64,000 nt of DNA. Origin: 21-14-0-10-47-8 sp966211455. GTDB taxonomy: Bacteria > Bdellovibrionota > Bdellovibrionia > Bdellovibrionales > Bdellovibrionaceae. Of this stretch, positions 10,201 through 19,043 are shown piece by piece. The translations under genes and the position numbers were made by a program. Position 1 is the stretch's first letter. Every line of letters begins with the position of its first letter. The DNA lies in NCBI GenBank assembly GCA_966211455.1, contig CBIHNI010000007.1, positions 124,001 to 188,000 of the forward strand, given 5' to 3'. The notes under the pieces were generated by a model. The model had not been told where the DNA came from. It saw nothing but the letters and a program-made list of their open reading frames with translations, and did not search any database.

Positions 10201-10531
10201 GATCCGTCGGCAGCTGAAGCTGCTGCTTGTGAACTTCGTTGATAAAGCGGAAGAAATCTTCGTTCTGAGATACTTTTGCGTCCTTCCAGTTTTTGATATC
10301 GAGATATTTTTGCTTGGCCGAAGCCAAAAAGGTGCCGGCCTGAGCCGTCTTGTTCAACTCGTGAATCTCGGCGACCTCGGGGGTCGCAGCCTTTTCGGGA
10401 TCGTTGGGACGAATGGACGACGTCGTCGACTGGGCTTCTTCGTGCGACTGACGAGGCGCCATCTTCCCGCCGCAAGCGGTGAGAGCAAATTGACCGATCA
10501 GCAAAATGGTCACAACAAGATTAGATTTCAA
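7280..10531 (-). CDS. giant helical lipoprotein A (paralogue of lipoprotein B)
   Basis: A 1083-residue protein starting at TTG 10531 (GGGAG site six bases upstream), which makes its 5' end overlap the previous gene by 11 bp. The signal peptide ends in the lipobox LTAC (Cys20). The mature protein is long, charged and mostly helical, with no catalytic motif recognised. Blocks align with lipoprotein B at 11552, for example SGIFETLGTTGDE against AGAFETFSGIKDE, and LKGCELLRTLK against LENCLNIKWLK. It is the last gene of a four-gene group with protease 2, lipoprotein B and a barrel. A scaffold or chaperone role for the protease is possible but unsupported. No known family was recognised. Confidence 0.75.
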   Translation of the reverse strand: MKSNLVVTILLIGQFALTACGGKMAPRQSHEEAQSTTSSIRPNDPEKAATPEVAEIHELNKTAQAGTFLASAKQKYLDIKNWKDAKVSQNEDFFRFINEVHKQQLQLPTDQRWAELKEFYLSLCGSDLKGCELLRTLKTSPYAAVLLGEIASTETNLDHKYRLLLMAFDVSNQQPPQKNVEYFLADIQKYMAMLEKSGKTDLTSQLNGTISIILSAFQEGRIQLQNVEWIATLPLLTSKDLNLNALAGTQFLAGKTDKNFRGTPLEKQAQEIMERASGHIKRMAWLNQNFPQIVQLLKLQTPEQDAYFFIVDQIMSSRWTAKQGASFFAGAKLEVQPLDKVVFNYLMSEIGYVMGSIQYRLKENQDKTDKRDLVMFFEDGKRSLFDLVSQSKLIPENARRLSELASLVTKDAALSDKIDKFSANYEHTAKIAFTFPSSLALFDMGLRMGIEPNTKAVFSKYNANGAFNFSNTLQNFLRGSLIPLMDFSEDLSESNIFSMTEAMDFAVQSGIFETLGTTGDEAMARFLDSYMQSDMSESTNYTAGKLRIATIRKSVLELAEIEKNSKYQDILHMCKSMKTGDKAEKTVGLNDFLLSPVLGNALSEFKAHTMETLDSGGTTFIKRGFFPFETNRVEYLEWLRLDILPRLSAFSAVLDSSGKANKGGLPKFQERLQFYRDLVKQSVQRVTGYYRRTNDCWFNMMEKEIEATGKFIVYEKAFWKWALEQRKAGQDPFAMFKQDLPKSIKYRGSFDGDKALLYSWDIIIRARYFMMYGIPALGLPPIIQNYQVILNDSIQYASAYRESKVISISTDLNADEFATKAIQGSELQSLVPSAGYDEIKWYKRDYYADASRDTVYLQGVATLFRLSATIKTELGDIGIPLYSEKDFVQDHQRLMSFSGIMPNQMQAMKILGIRSTRYEDPRFLLDKADQYRPYMDYALNLVAAPILSFYANAENAGDKGVASTPTQLVPAPVRAKTLYYYMLDRQEQRTHAFTNLVKTPDIVFGKFAKVYQEDTAALLRLASVVREQKPVRINMEVNKSIEFAPYKSSALTSVLLYGELFNSDTGGIFKTPAAQQAAVAPAQ

Positions 10532-11552
10532 CCGAAACTCCCAGTGAAGCGATGCGCTTTGTATCGTCGAAATAAAGGAACTTATAACCGTCGTTTTTAT
10601 CGTAATTTCCGATGCTATAACCCAGATTTGCGCGCCAGTTGCTGTACCCGTAACCGATAAAGGCACCGGTCGAACTGCGGGCGGCGTTTTCGCCATTGAT
10701 AAAATGAACCGAAGAAACGGATGCATTCGCTCCGAACGCAAGACCCTTGACCAATCGGAAAGACAACGAGCTTCCGGCTGTCACAACCGACTCTGGATTC
10801 GATTCACCAGAGGTAATGGACACATCGTAGGTCTGGAACAAGCGAACATAAGATACCGTATTGGTCCAACCGACTTTTTTATCGAAAAAGCTAGATGCCA
10901 AAGCGGCCGATGCTGCGACCACCGAACGAGTTCCTTCTTGGCGGCTTTCATTGCCGGTTGGAAGCGATTCCGCCAAAGACAGATTCAAACGGCTCTCCGG
11001 CAGAACTTTCGCGCCCCAGCTGGCCGCTACGGTCAAATCTTCCCAAGACGGATTGTCTTGCTGATTGCGCACATTGCTGCCTTCCGAAAACCAGCTCACG
11101 CCGGTGTTGACCCCAAGCCCAAATGCATCGGAAAGCTTCATCGAAAAGCTTGGCGCCAGGTTGTGCCGGTAAGTTTTCTGAGATTCTGGTTTATTGAGAT
11201 CGGAACTTGTCATGTAGGCCAGGCCCAGGCTCCAGGCGCGGTCGCTTTTCGCCGAATCTTCTTTCTTTAAGGTGGTCGACATCTTTTGCGCCGGAGAGAT
11301 CTCGGCCGAGCTTGCTGGCTGAGAATACGGATTCGAAACCAACATATCATTTGGTGTCGCGATTGAATTCATTGCCACAAGCTTCGTTGGAACGGTCTTC
11401 ATGCTGACAGGTCTGACGATCAGACCTGTCGCGGTCGTCGCCTTTGCCACGGTCATTTTTTGCGCAGTTTTAACGGCGACAACCTTCGAAGCCGGAGCCG
11501 CAACCGCCAAAGAAGCAAAACCTAGAATAAGTCCCAACGCTTTCAAGTTCAT
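10521..11552 (-). CDS. outer-membrane beta-barrel partner protein 2
   Basis: A 343-residue exported protein with a signal peptide ending near AVAAPA, a low-complexity Ala/Val/Thr-rich linker to about residue 95, and then a predicted barrel of short amphipathic strands ending in ASLGVSVEI. The C-terminal pattern (NLGYSIGNYDKNDGYKF) resembles those of the barrels at 6166 and 19044. Its ATG overlaps the stop of lipoprotein B by one base (TAATG), and its own stop overlaps the TTG of lipoprotein A, so the three genes are translationally coupled. The exact role is unknown. Confidence 0.65.
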   Translation of the reverse strand: MNLKALGLILGFASLAVAAPASKVVAVKTAQKMTVAKATTATGLIVRPVSMKTVPTKLVAMNSIATPNDMLVSNPYSQPASSAEISPAQKMSTTLKKEDSAKSDRAWSLGLAYMTSSDLNKPESQKTYRHNLAPSFSMKLSDAFGLGVNTGVSWFSEGSNVRNQQDNPSWEDLTVAASWGAKVLPESRLNLSLAESLPTGNESRQEGTRSVVAASAALASSFFDKKVGWTNTVSYVRLFQTYDVSITSGESNPESVVTAGSSLSFRLVKGLAFGANASVSSVHFINGENAARSSTGAFIGYGYSNWRANLGYSIGNYDKNDGYKFLYFDDTKRIASLGVSVEI

Positions 11553-14500
11553 TACTTCACTGCTTCCTTTTCTTTGTAGAAGCCAAATGTTTGATCGGCA
11601 TGGAAATAGCGGATTCGGGCGCCGACTTCTTTACGTTTGGTATTCTTCACCAATTTCGAGAAACCACCATCAACATCGGTCGAGCTGTAAACAAGCACGC
11701 GATCGCCATCGATACGATAGGCAATGTTCAAGCTTTGCGGATCAATGTTCTTTTCCGCTTCGGTCAATGCGGCTTCAAAATCAGTCACGATTTTTTCACT
11801 GCGCTTAACGATGCTGCTATACTGCGACTTAATTTTTTGCGTGATCTCGAACGGAATTGGGAAGACCAATTTATCATTCGAGATATTGCTTGATTGCAGA
11901 TAGTAATTTTTCGCTTCAATGAGGTCTTCTTCGATGCGTGTCACTTGGTAATAAACGGCATCTAAAATACCGAAAGATCGCGTTTCTGTGCTGTCGAAGA
12001 GCATGCCGACGAAATTGATTTTCTTCACGTACTCGGACAGACCCAAAAGCTTCAAAACGGGGATTTCTTCTTCTTTGATTCCCGCAAACTTGGCGCGACG
12101 AATGCCCAAGTCGATCAGCTCTTTCGCCGTCACGTTCTTGATTTCTTTTCCATCCAGACCCAAGTCAAAACCCATTCGATACAAGGTCACCAATGCCTTC
12201 ATTTTTGAATCGTATAGATCGGTCGAAATGACGTCGTTGAACCATGCCAAAGCTTCTGAACCACCCTGGGTCATCAAAGTCGACAGGGCATTGCGGATAA
12301 ACTGTTCTTTGGTCAATGGCTTGCCAGAAGAATTGGAAATGAAAGTCACATTTCTCAAGATTGCAGCCATTCTCTTTGTATCCAGTTCGTCAGGAGCAGT
12401 TACAATCAGCTTCGGTGAAAGCTTCGACGAATACCCCGCAAGACGATTCAAGATATCCAATTGCGAGAAAATATAAGAATCGCCATCGATACGCTCGGTT
12501 TCAGACATGCCCTTCTTCAGCTCTTGGATCAAAGCTGTCTTCTGAGCCGCATCCGCTGAATGAATTTTCATCATTGAATCCCAGATATTTCCAAGATAGG
12601 CGATTTCACTTTGGATCAGCTCCATCTGACGTTTTCGCTCCAACGACAAAAGGGCTTCATCACACCCGTCGATTTCGCGATAAAGACCAATGCCAGTACG
12701 CAGGTATTCTGCAAGCTGAGCTTCCGCTTCACCCATTTCGGTGTTCAGTTCTTTTAGCATTTGCTTCTTGGCCGTCTCGTCGATGCTCAATGAAGTGATG
12801 CTAGCCTCGAGCGGAACCATCATTGCTTTCAGCTGTGTCAGCTCGGTCTGGAATTTTGTGCGGAAGACATTTTCAACATTGTCACCTTCCGAATATCCAT
12901 AATAAGAGGCGACGTCGTTATAGTATTTTGCAACAGTTTCGATACTGCCCTTCGATTTTCCACCAAAAAGAGCGTACTTTGGAAGTTCGGCCATCGGAAC
13001 TGTGACAGAGAAGTTCAAATTTGGAGCGCTATTCTTAGTTCCCAGAATTTTATGGCAATAACCCAGAATATCCGAAATCTTACCGGCATTCTCGGTGCGT
13101 ACAGTTCTCATGCTTTCTGTTGTCGATTCGACTTCACGCATTTTTTCAGCCATCAAACGCTTTAACGAATTTTTCAAGAACGAAACGCGATCAAGAACTG
13201 CTGATCCTTTTTCATCTTTAATTCCCGAGAAAGTTTCGAAGGCTCCCGCATTCAAAGTGTAATAGAAAGCATTGACGATTTCGGCTTTGTTCAAAGGAGC
13301 GGTGTCACCGCTGAACAAGAACCAAGGCTGATCGAAGCTACCGTTGAGCATGTACTTGACGATGACTTCTGGATCGATCTGGATTTTCGCTCCCCACCAA
13401 GTTTCGTATTCGAACTTGGCGTTGGTTACGATCATAAAATGACCCAAAAGCAACATCCCCGGATAAACCGACGTCAATTTCGTATCGCGGCGGAACACGC
13501 TGATCAGGTCTTTCACCTTGGTCAGCTGAGAATCGCTTTTTCCCAAATTTGAATCGCGCATTTGCTGACCGGCGAATGTCGCGATGCGATCCAGACGAGT
13601 GAACATCTGGTCCCAAACCTGAGTCAAAGGCTGACTTTCTTCGATCGTTTTCTTGAACAAACGTTCGCTGGTCATGTTTTCGCGGCTGATGATTCCGCGG
13701 AAGTATTCATTTGTTTTGATGATCATGTGGATCAGCTCTGTCTTGGCGTAGATCGACAAAGTCTCGACAAGCAACTTTTCGTTCTTGTTCGATCCTTTCC
13801 AGATGTTACCGACCTCTTCAAGACCCAAATGACCCTTGTAAAGGCGATCGATCATAAAGAAGTATTCATTATAAAACGAAGCGCTTTGGGCCTTATTGGC
13901 TTCCGCTTCGAATTGAAGATTCTTAAACACCAATCTTGAAGTGTCTTCGGAAACAATCTTCTTCAGTTTCTGACGGAACGAAAGATCCGCACTGTCCTTG
14001 CCATCCTTATCCTTCGGAGACTGGGAAGCTTCGATCGCGTCTTTGAAATCTTTCGACAAAGTCTTTCCATCCTTGTCGTACATCATGTGCTTTGCCGCGA
14101 AAGCAAAGATCTTTTCGACTCCGAATGGGAACGCATTCTTTTCGACCTTCGAGAAAGTCCATGGCTTAAACTGCTGGACGGCGTACATCAAATCGTCCGA
14201 CTGCTTTTCGATTTCAAATTTGCTCAAAATATTTTCAAAAATCTGACCATGACGAAGCAGGGCCTCTTTCTTTTCCAGATCATTCTGTCCGGCGTAGATA
14301 TTTCCGAACTCGTTGGCGCGCTTCAGGTAAAGAGCTTGCAAAACCAGATTCTTCTGGGCGTTCGACACCGACATGCCGATCGCCAAGATGTCGTAGAATT
14401 TTTTGATTTGGTCGTCGCATTTCTCTTTGCAAGCGGCATCCAGCTGCTTGTCCATGCTTTGTGCCAGCAATTCGATCACGCGCTGAGAGCGAGCATCGGC

Positions 14501-15001
14501 CTTCAACCATTTGATATTCAAACAGTTCTCAAGCTCACCGCTGCAACCTTCTAAAGCCATTGCTTTATAACGATCCGACAAAGCCATCGCTTTCTCTGAA
14601 TTCGGAGCGATTTCCAAAAGCTTGATCACCGAATAATTGTAATAGCTCAAAGCTGTCACGACCTTGTCGTCGTTTTTCACTTGTGGCGAGCTCCAAACTT
14701 CGCGGCGGATCATATTGGACTCGAGGGCTTCGATCACGCCCAGGGCTTCGACTTCGGTTTTAATCGCCATCGTCTTTGTGTAGATCGACTGAAGATCAAA
14801 GGCCTTGATCTTTGTCGCCATTTCCTGATTCGACAATGAACGTTCGGCCGTTTGCGAGCCGGCAGCTTCAGGAATCGTCAGATCGGTTGACTGTTTGCCT
14901 TCATGCTCTTGGCGGTCGACTTTTTTGAAAGTACACGCCACCGCCAGCACACTTGTCAGCGCGGTCAACATCAATTTTGAAGTCAGTGTCATCGTTTTCA
15001 T
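11552..15001 (-). CDS. giant helical lipoprotein B
   Basis: A 1149-residue protein with signal peptide and lipobox LAVAC (Cys23). The body is Lys/Glu/Leu-rich, probably almost all helical, with several Cys (CSGELENC, CKEKCDD) in the first 220 residues. It is collinear with lipoprotein A and clearly a paralogue. No enzyme motif was recognised. The ATG follows AGGATAGATC, eight bases after the stop of protease 2. A periplasm- or surface-facing structural protein working with the adjacent protease and barrel is the simplest reading. This is inference from operon context. Confidence 0.75.
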   Translation of the reverse strand: MKTMTLTSKLMLTALTSVLAVACTFKKVDRQEHEGKQSTDLTIPEAAGSQTAERSLSNQEMATKIKAFDLQSIYTKTMAIKTEVEALGVIEALESNMIRREVWSSPQVKNDDKVVTALSYYNYSVIKLLEIAPNSEKAMALSDRYKAMALEGCSGELENCLNIKWLKADARSQRVIELLAQSMDKQLDAACKEKCDDQIKKFYDILAIGMSVSNAQKNLVLQALYLKRANEFGNIYAGQNDLEKKEALLRHGQIFENILSKFEIEKQSDDLMYAVQQFKPWTFSKVEKNAFPFGVEKIFAFAAKHMMYDKDGKTLSKDFKDAIEASQSPKDKDGKDSADLSFRQKLKKIVSEDTSRLVFKNLQFEAEANKAQSASFYNEYFFMIDRLYKGHLGLEEVGNIWKGSNKNEKLLVETLSIYAKTELIHMIIKTNEYFRGIISRENMTSERLFKKTIEESQPLTQVWDQMFTRLDRIATFAGQQMRDSNLGKSDSQLTKVKDLISVFRRDTKLTSVYPGMLLLGHFMIVTNAKFEYETWWGAKIQIDPEVIVKYMLNGSFDQPWFLFSGDTAPLNKAEIVNAFYYTLNAGAFETFSGIKDEKGSAVLDRVSFLKNSLKRLMAEKMREVESTTESMRTVRTENAGKISDILGYCHKILGTKNSAPNLNFSVTVPMAELPKYALFGGKSKGSIETVAKYYNDVASYYGYSEGDNVENVFRTKFQTELTQLKAMMVPLEASITSLSIDETAKKQMLKELNTEMGEAEAQLAEYLRTGIGLYREIDGCDEALLSLERKRQMELIQSEIAYLGNIWDSMMKIHSADAAQKTALIQELKKGMSETERIDGDSYIFSQLDILNRLAGYSSKLSPKLIVTAPDELDTKRMAAILRNVTFISNSSGKPLTKEQFIRNALSTLMTQGGSEALAWFNDVISTDLYDSKMKALVTLYRMGFDLGLDGKEIKNVTAKELIDLGIRRAKFAGIKEEEIPVLKLLGLSEYVKKINFVGMLFDSTETRSFGILDAVYYQVTRIEEDLIEAKNYYLQSSNISNDKLVFPIPFEITQKIKSQYSSIVKRSEKIVTDFEAALTEAEKNIDPQSLNIAYRIDGDRVLVYSSTDVDGGFSKLVKNTKRKEVGARIRYFHADQTFGFYKEKEAVK

Positions 15002-15009
15002 GATCTATC

Positions 15010-18000
15010 CTATTTCTGCACGTAGCCCATAACTTCGGGCAGCCAGTAACCGTTCAAAACCGCAGCAGATGAAATCAACAGACCGATTCCGCGCAGAGAC
15101 TCTTGGCAAGTCTCGGGTTTCGGAGCATTGGCACCGTAACGTTTCGCCGAGTAATAATCCGCGAAGGCTTTATCGATCGAAGTCATGAATTCCTTCTTCT
15201 TATCCAATGAACGCTCGAGCGTCGTCCCCATCGTGAACCCTTGGAAATCCAAGTTGTCCGTCGAGAAGTACGATGAAAGACCGTTGTTCTTTCCGTCCGT
15301 TCCGATCACGCAGGCCTGCATCAGATCGTCGTGGATGTCCTTCAGGTCTTTCTTCACGCCGATGTCCGACAATGACATCTCGTCCGTGTCTTCTTGGTCA
15401 TAGTTCAGCTTGTACGCCAAGACGTAACCGCCGAAATCCGAGAACGGAACGAACTTGGTGATCGGGTACAAGAACATGCCCGCAGCACTTGCGATCACGC
15501 TTCCGCCTGGAAGAATGTAAGCCGAGCTGATAGGGATCGGTTTATCGACCGCCATATCATAGATCTCGCCATCCCAACGAACAGCTTTGTTCGGGCTTCC
15601 GTTTTCACGCTTCACGCCCTTCAGGATGATCGCGACCATTCCCAGGTTGAATTCTTGCTGCTTGCGGATGCGATCGCCATATTCGCTTGGGAACAAGGCC
15701 TTATCATTGCTTTCTGATTGGCCGATGTAATTCATCCAGCCCATCGCCAACACCGATCGTCCCATTGTCGTGCGATCGCTTTGGCCTAGGCTTGCGAACT
15801 TCAGATTGTAACGGGCGTTCGCCGCCATGATTTTTGTGTATTCATTCGGATACAGATACATATACGAGAATCCGGCCTCAGGACCGCTGTACATAAAGTG
15901 TGGCCACATGTTTTCGCCGAACACGATCCATGGGGTCGCGGTCGTCAAAGCCATCAGTGACGAGTACTTCAAAGGAAGACCCGACAATTCGACCCATGAA
16001 CCCAAGAAACGGCTCCAGTCACGAGAGGCATCGCCGCCATCCATCCCACCTGGGATGAATTGGCTCTTCACGTTCATTTTCGTAAAGTCAGAGACCTTCA
16101 AAGAAACCAAAGCTTTGATTTCAGCCAAAGCCAAGGCATTGGCCGCACACAGATCTTTCAGCTGCGGAGATTCGCTGAAGATTTTCTTCAGTGTTGGGTG
16201 CTGGATGTCTTCGGTGCGCATTTGACAAGCCGCCGAGAATTGCATCAAAGCGCGCTCGTCGTTGCGGATCAAATCAAACTGCGGCTTGAAATACAAACGC
16301 ATGTAATCATAGAACACGCGAACACGGCTTAAAGTCGTCAAAGACTTCATCCACAAGTGACCTTCGGCCTCTTCACTGTTACCACCACGTGCATCGGTAA
16401 ATGCATACAAGGATGGGATCAGGTTCGCGTTCAAATCGCTAAAATAAGTTCGCACGATATCCGTCGCGGTCGCGCCCGAATCGAAACGATTGCAATATGG
16501 ATCCATCGCCAGGGATGCCTGAATGTCGTTGCACTGTTCGAAGTAAGTCGTCTTGTATTCTGGCTTCGCCGGATTCGTTTCTGGGATGATTCCGTCTTGT
16601 GGAACATCGACAAAAGTGAATTCTTTGTCGCCAGCTTTGAAAGTCGAATACTGTTGACGATACAAGAAGCGGATCACCAGTTCATCATGTGGACCTGGCT
16701 TGATCGGACCTGCTTCTTTCAACTCAACGCGCGGATTGCGGTAACCCATCACTGATGTGTAGTTGGTGTAGTTGTTCTGCGCCGTCGCCTTTTCAGCCAA
16801 AGCCGAATAGATGTCTTCTGGAACAGAGCCTTTTGCTGGCAAAATGTTTTCTTTGAATTGGTGTCCCAATCCCAAGAAATGGCCGTATTCGTGAGTGATC
16901 AGCTCTTTCACCAAATGGCGCAAAGTCTTTTCGTCGTTTTCAATGCCGCCGCCCGCGCTATCCGCCGTTTTGCCAAGCTCTTTCGACCAAACTGGGATCA
17001 TATCCGCAAATGTGCGGTCCATATCAAAGACGTTGCCTTGATACTTTTCACGAATTTCATTCTGCAATCCAGCCGCATCAAAAGTTTTCTGCTGATTGGC
17101 CATCGTCACAAATGGATTTTCGCTCGCCGAGAACGTCTCGGCCTTTGAGAACTTACCCAAGAATTCAGATTTCAGGACTTTTTCCAGTCCCTTGTCGGAG
17201 GTGACTTGCTTTGTTGTCGCGATCGCGTTGCGAGCCACGGTCAAAGCTTGATTCTTCGTCATGCCCAGCAGTTCTTTGGCTGCCTGTGCTTGGGAATTCA
17301 TGATCGCTTTGGCCGCTTCTTTATTGCTGGCAGCCAGATCCTGATTTTCTTTCGAATCAAAGAAGCGCATGAATTTCGCGATCGTCGAGTCTTGCGCCGG
17401 CAAGCTCAATGACAGCTTATCAAATTCTGGTGGAGCATCTTTGAAAGCCGGGATTTTGGTGAAGGCCAAAAGGCTTTTGGCAAATTTGCCGGCCTTCGAG
17501 CCCAAGCTTGAAGACGTGTCCAAGTAGCTCTTCATGTATTTTTCGATATAACCACCATACAAAGTGATCATGCCCCATTTGATCTCACCGTTGGAAACGT
17601 CAGCCAAAGCCATACCGATCCCAAGTGGCGAGTACGTGGAGATCTTTTCGTCCGCGACCCAAGCGATTGTTGGATAACGAAGATCGAAGGCATGTTTTGC
17701 CGGAGTTTCAGAAACCACGAATGGACCTTCCGACAAGGTGGTCGCATCGGCTTTGCGAAGCACATCGTTCCACTCGCCGACGATTTCTTTGACCAGGTCT
17801 TTGTATTTCTCTGGGACTTCCCAAAGACGGATTTCTATTTTCTTTGTCACGTCCCAGTGGGCCGCGTGCAGGATTGGGTAAATTCCTTTCACCTTTTCAC
17901 CGATCACGTGCAGAACGTTCATCTTGCGATAGTTCTGATCGTTGAACGGCGTCTTTTTGAAGTTCGGATTGGTTTGGAATTCCTTGATATTGAAACGAAC

Positions 18001-18786
18001 TGCCGCGTAGCTGCCGCCCGCCGTTCCTTTTTGCAAAGTGAAACCCAGGAAACCGTTTTTCATATCCCATTCAACTTTGTCGACATTGATATTTCCAAGG
18101 TTGCGCATGCCCCACCAAGACTCTTGGGACTGGAATTTACCTTCGAGATTGATCCCAGCCAGCTCCAAGTTCATATAAGGACGTGCGGACCAGTGGCTGC
18201 GGCCCGAGTTGCGGATTTCCTTGTTTGTTTCGCGACCCGCACCGTCTTTGTCGCGCTCGACATAGTGGTGAGAAGAAATCGGGATCGTCAGAACGATTTC
18301 CCAGCGGCTTGGATCATTGGCAAATGAAGGATTGATCAGTTTCCCGATCAGTTTGTGTTCGGTGATTTCAAAAACCAGATTGCAATGTTCCGTCGAGATC
18401 GCGTTGTTGGTGTATGCGTATTCCGAAGCACGGCCCACTTCCATTTCAGAAGCCCAGCCGCACATGAACTTTTTCGGGACATTGATGGTCTGCTTTGTTT
18501 TCGCGTCCACTTCGGTGGTCACGAAGAAAGATTTCGGGATGTCGGCGTTATCAACCGGCGCAATTTCTTCGACGCTTGGAGATTTATAGCTACAAGCATT
18601 TATTGTCGCCGCTATAACCAACGTTAATGCGAATACAGAAAAAGGCTGTTGAAGATGTTGACGAAGGTTACCCAAACTAGGCCCCGATTTCGGTGCAAGC
18701 TCGGTCCTATTGGTTTCCACCAATTCTTGAGATCCTTGGTCCTTTACGTTCCGTCTCAATTTGATCCAACTTTTCCAGCTCAACAT
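15010..18786 (-). CDS. giant met-zincin metalloprotease lipoprotein 2
   Basis: A 1258-residue protein with HEYGHFLGLGHQF at about residue 632 and the Met-turn SVMGYRNP near residue 680, a complete zinc site. The later block QCND, YCNRFDSGATATDIV matches proteases 1 and 3. The N-terminus is odd: about 60 charged residues precede the hydrophobic segment and lipobox-like INAC. Either the signal is extended or translation begins further in, for example at the TTG of SLGNLRQH. ATG 18786 is preceded by AAAGGGG. It heads the group protease 2, lipoprotein B, barrel 2, lipoprotein A. Probably a surface-anchored endopeptidase. Confidence 0.82.
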   Translation of the reverse strand: MLSWKSWIKLRRNVKDQGSQELVETNRTELAPKSGPSLGNLRQHLQQPFSVFALTLVIAATINACSYKSPSVEEIAPVDNADIPKSFFVTTEVDAKTKQTINVPKKFMCGWASEMEVGRASEYAYTNNAISTEHCNLVFEITEHKLIGKLINPSFANDPSRWEIVLTIPISSHHYVERDKDGAGRETNKEIRNSGRSHWSARPYMNLELAGINLEGKFQSQESWWGMRNLGNINVDKVEWDMKNGFLGFTLQKGTAGGSYAAVRFNIKEFQTNPNFKKTPFNDQNYRKMNVLHVIGEKVKGIYPILHAAHWDVTKKIEIRLWEVPEKYKDLVKEIVGEWNDVLRKADATTLSEGPFVVSETPAKHAFDLRYPTIAWVADEKISTYSPLGIGMALADVSNGEIKWGMITLYGGYIEKYMKSYLDTSSSLGSKAGKFAKSLLAFTKIPAFKDAPPEFDKLSLSLPAQDSTIAKFMRFFDSKENQDLAASNKEAAKAIMNSQAQAAKELLGMTKNQALTVARNAIATTKQVTSDKGLEKVLKSEFLGKFSKAETFSASENPFVTMANQQKTFDAAGLQNEIREKYQGNVFDMDRTFADMIPVWSKELGKTADSAGGGIENDEKTLRHLVKELITHEYGHFLGLGHQFKENILPAKGSVPEDIYSALAEKATAQNNYTNYTSVMGYRNPRVELKEAGPIKPGPHDELVIRFLYRQQYSTFKAGDKEFTFVDVPQDGIIPETNPAKPEYKTTYFEQCNDIQASLAMDPYCNRFDSGATATDIVRTYFSDLNANLIPSLYAFTDARGGNSEEAEGHLWMKSLTTLSRVRVFYDYMRLYFKPQFDLIRNDERALMQFSAACQMRTEDIQHPTLKKIFSESPQLKDLCAANALALAEIKALVSLKVSDFTKMNVKSQFIPGGMDGGDASRDWSRFLGSWVELSGLPLKYSSLMALTTATPWIVFGENMWPHFMYSGPEAGFSYMYLYPNEYTKIMAANARYNLKFASLGQSDRTTMGRSVLAMGWMNYIGQSESNDKALFPSEYGDRIRKQQEFNLGMVAIILKGVKRENGSPNKAVRWDGEIYDMAVDKPIPISSAYILPGGSVIASAAGMFLYPITKFVPFSDFGGYVLAYKLNYDQEDTDEMSLSDIGVKKDLKDIHDDLMQACVIGTDGKNNGLSSYFSTDNLDFQGFTMGTTLERSLDKKKEFMTSIDKAFADYYSAKRYGANAPKPETCQESLRGIGLLISSAAVLNGYWLPEVMGYVQK

Positions 18787-19043
18787 CTCTTTACCCCTTT
18801 AATTGGGTTTGAAGCAGTTCCGGGCGTTTTCAGCACCCTTCCATTGCATGTAAGTATTTCAGAAAGGATGCCAGCAGCTTTAAACCCCCATGCTGACTAC
18901 CCTTTTTTGTAAAGTGGCTAATATTTGGACGGCGAACCCGGCCTGAATCGATGCCAGAACAGGGGGTCTTGGCACATGGACTGCAAAAATTACCTGTAAG
19001 GAGAGTTGGCACTTTTAGAAGTACCAAGACGCTAATTTTGAAA
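18787..19043. promoter_or_regulatory. divergent intergenic region between the two protease operons
   Basis: These 257 bp must hold the promoters of both the minus-strand protease 2 operon and the plus-strand barrel 3/protease 3 operon. I could not assign convincing -35/-10 boxes. A strong AAGGAGA ribosome site at 18998-19004 is followed by TTG at 19006 and a nine-codon frame ending in TAA at 19033-19035, just before the barrel 3 start, so a short leader peptide is possible. Confidence 0.4.
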
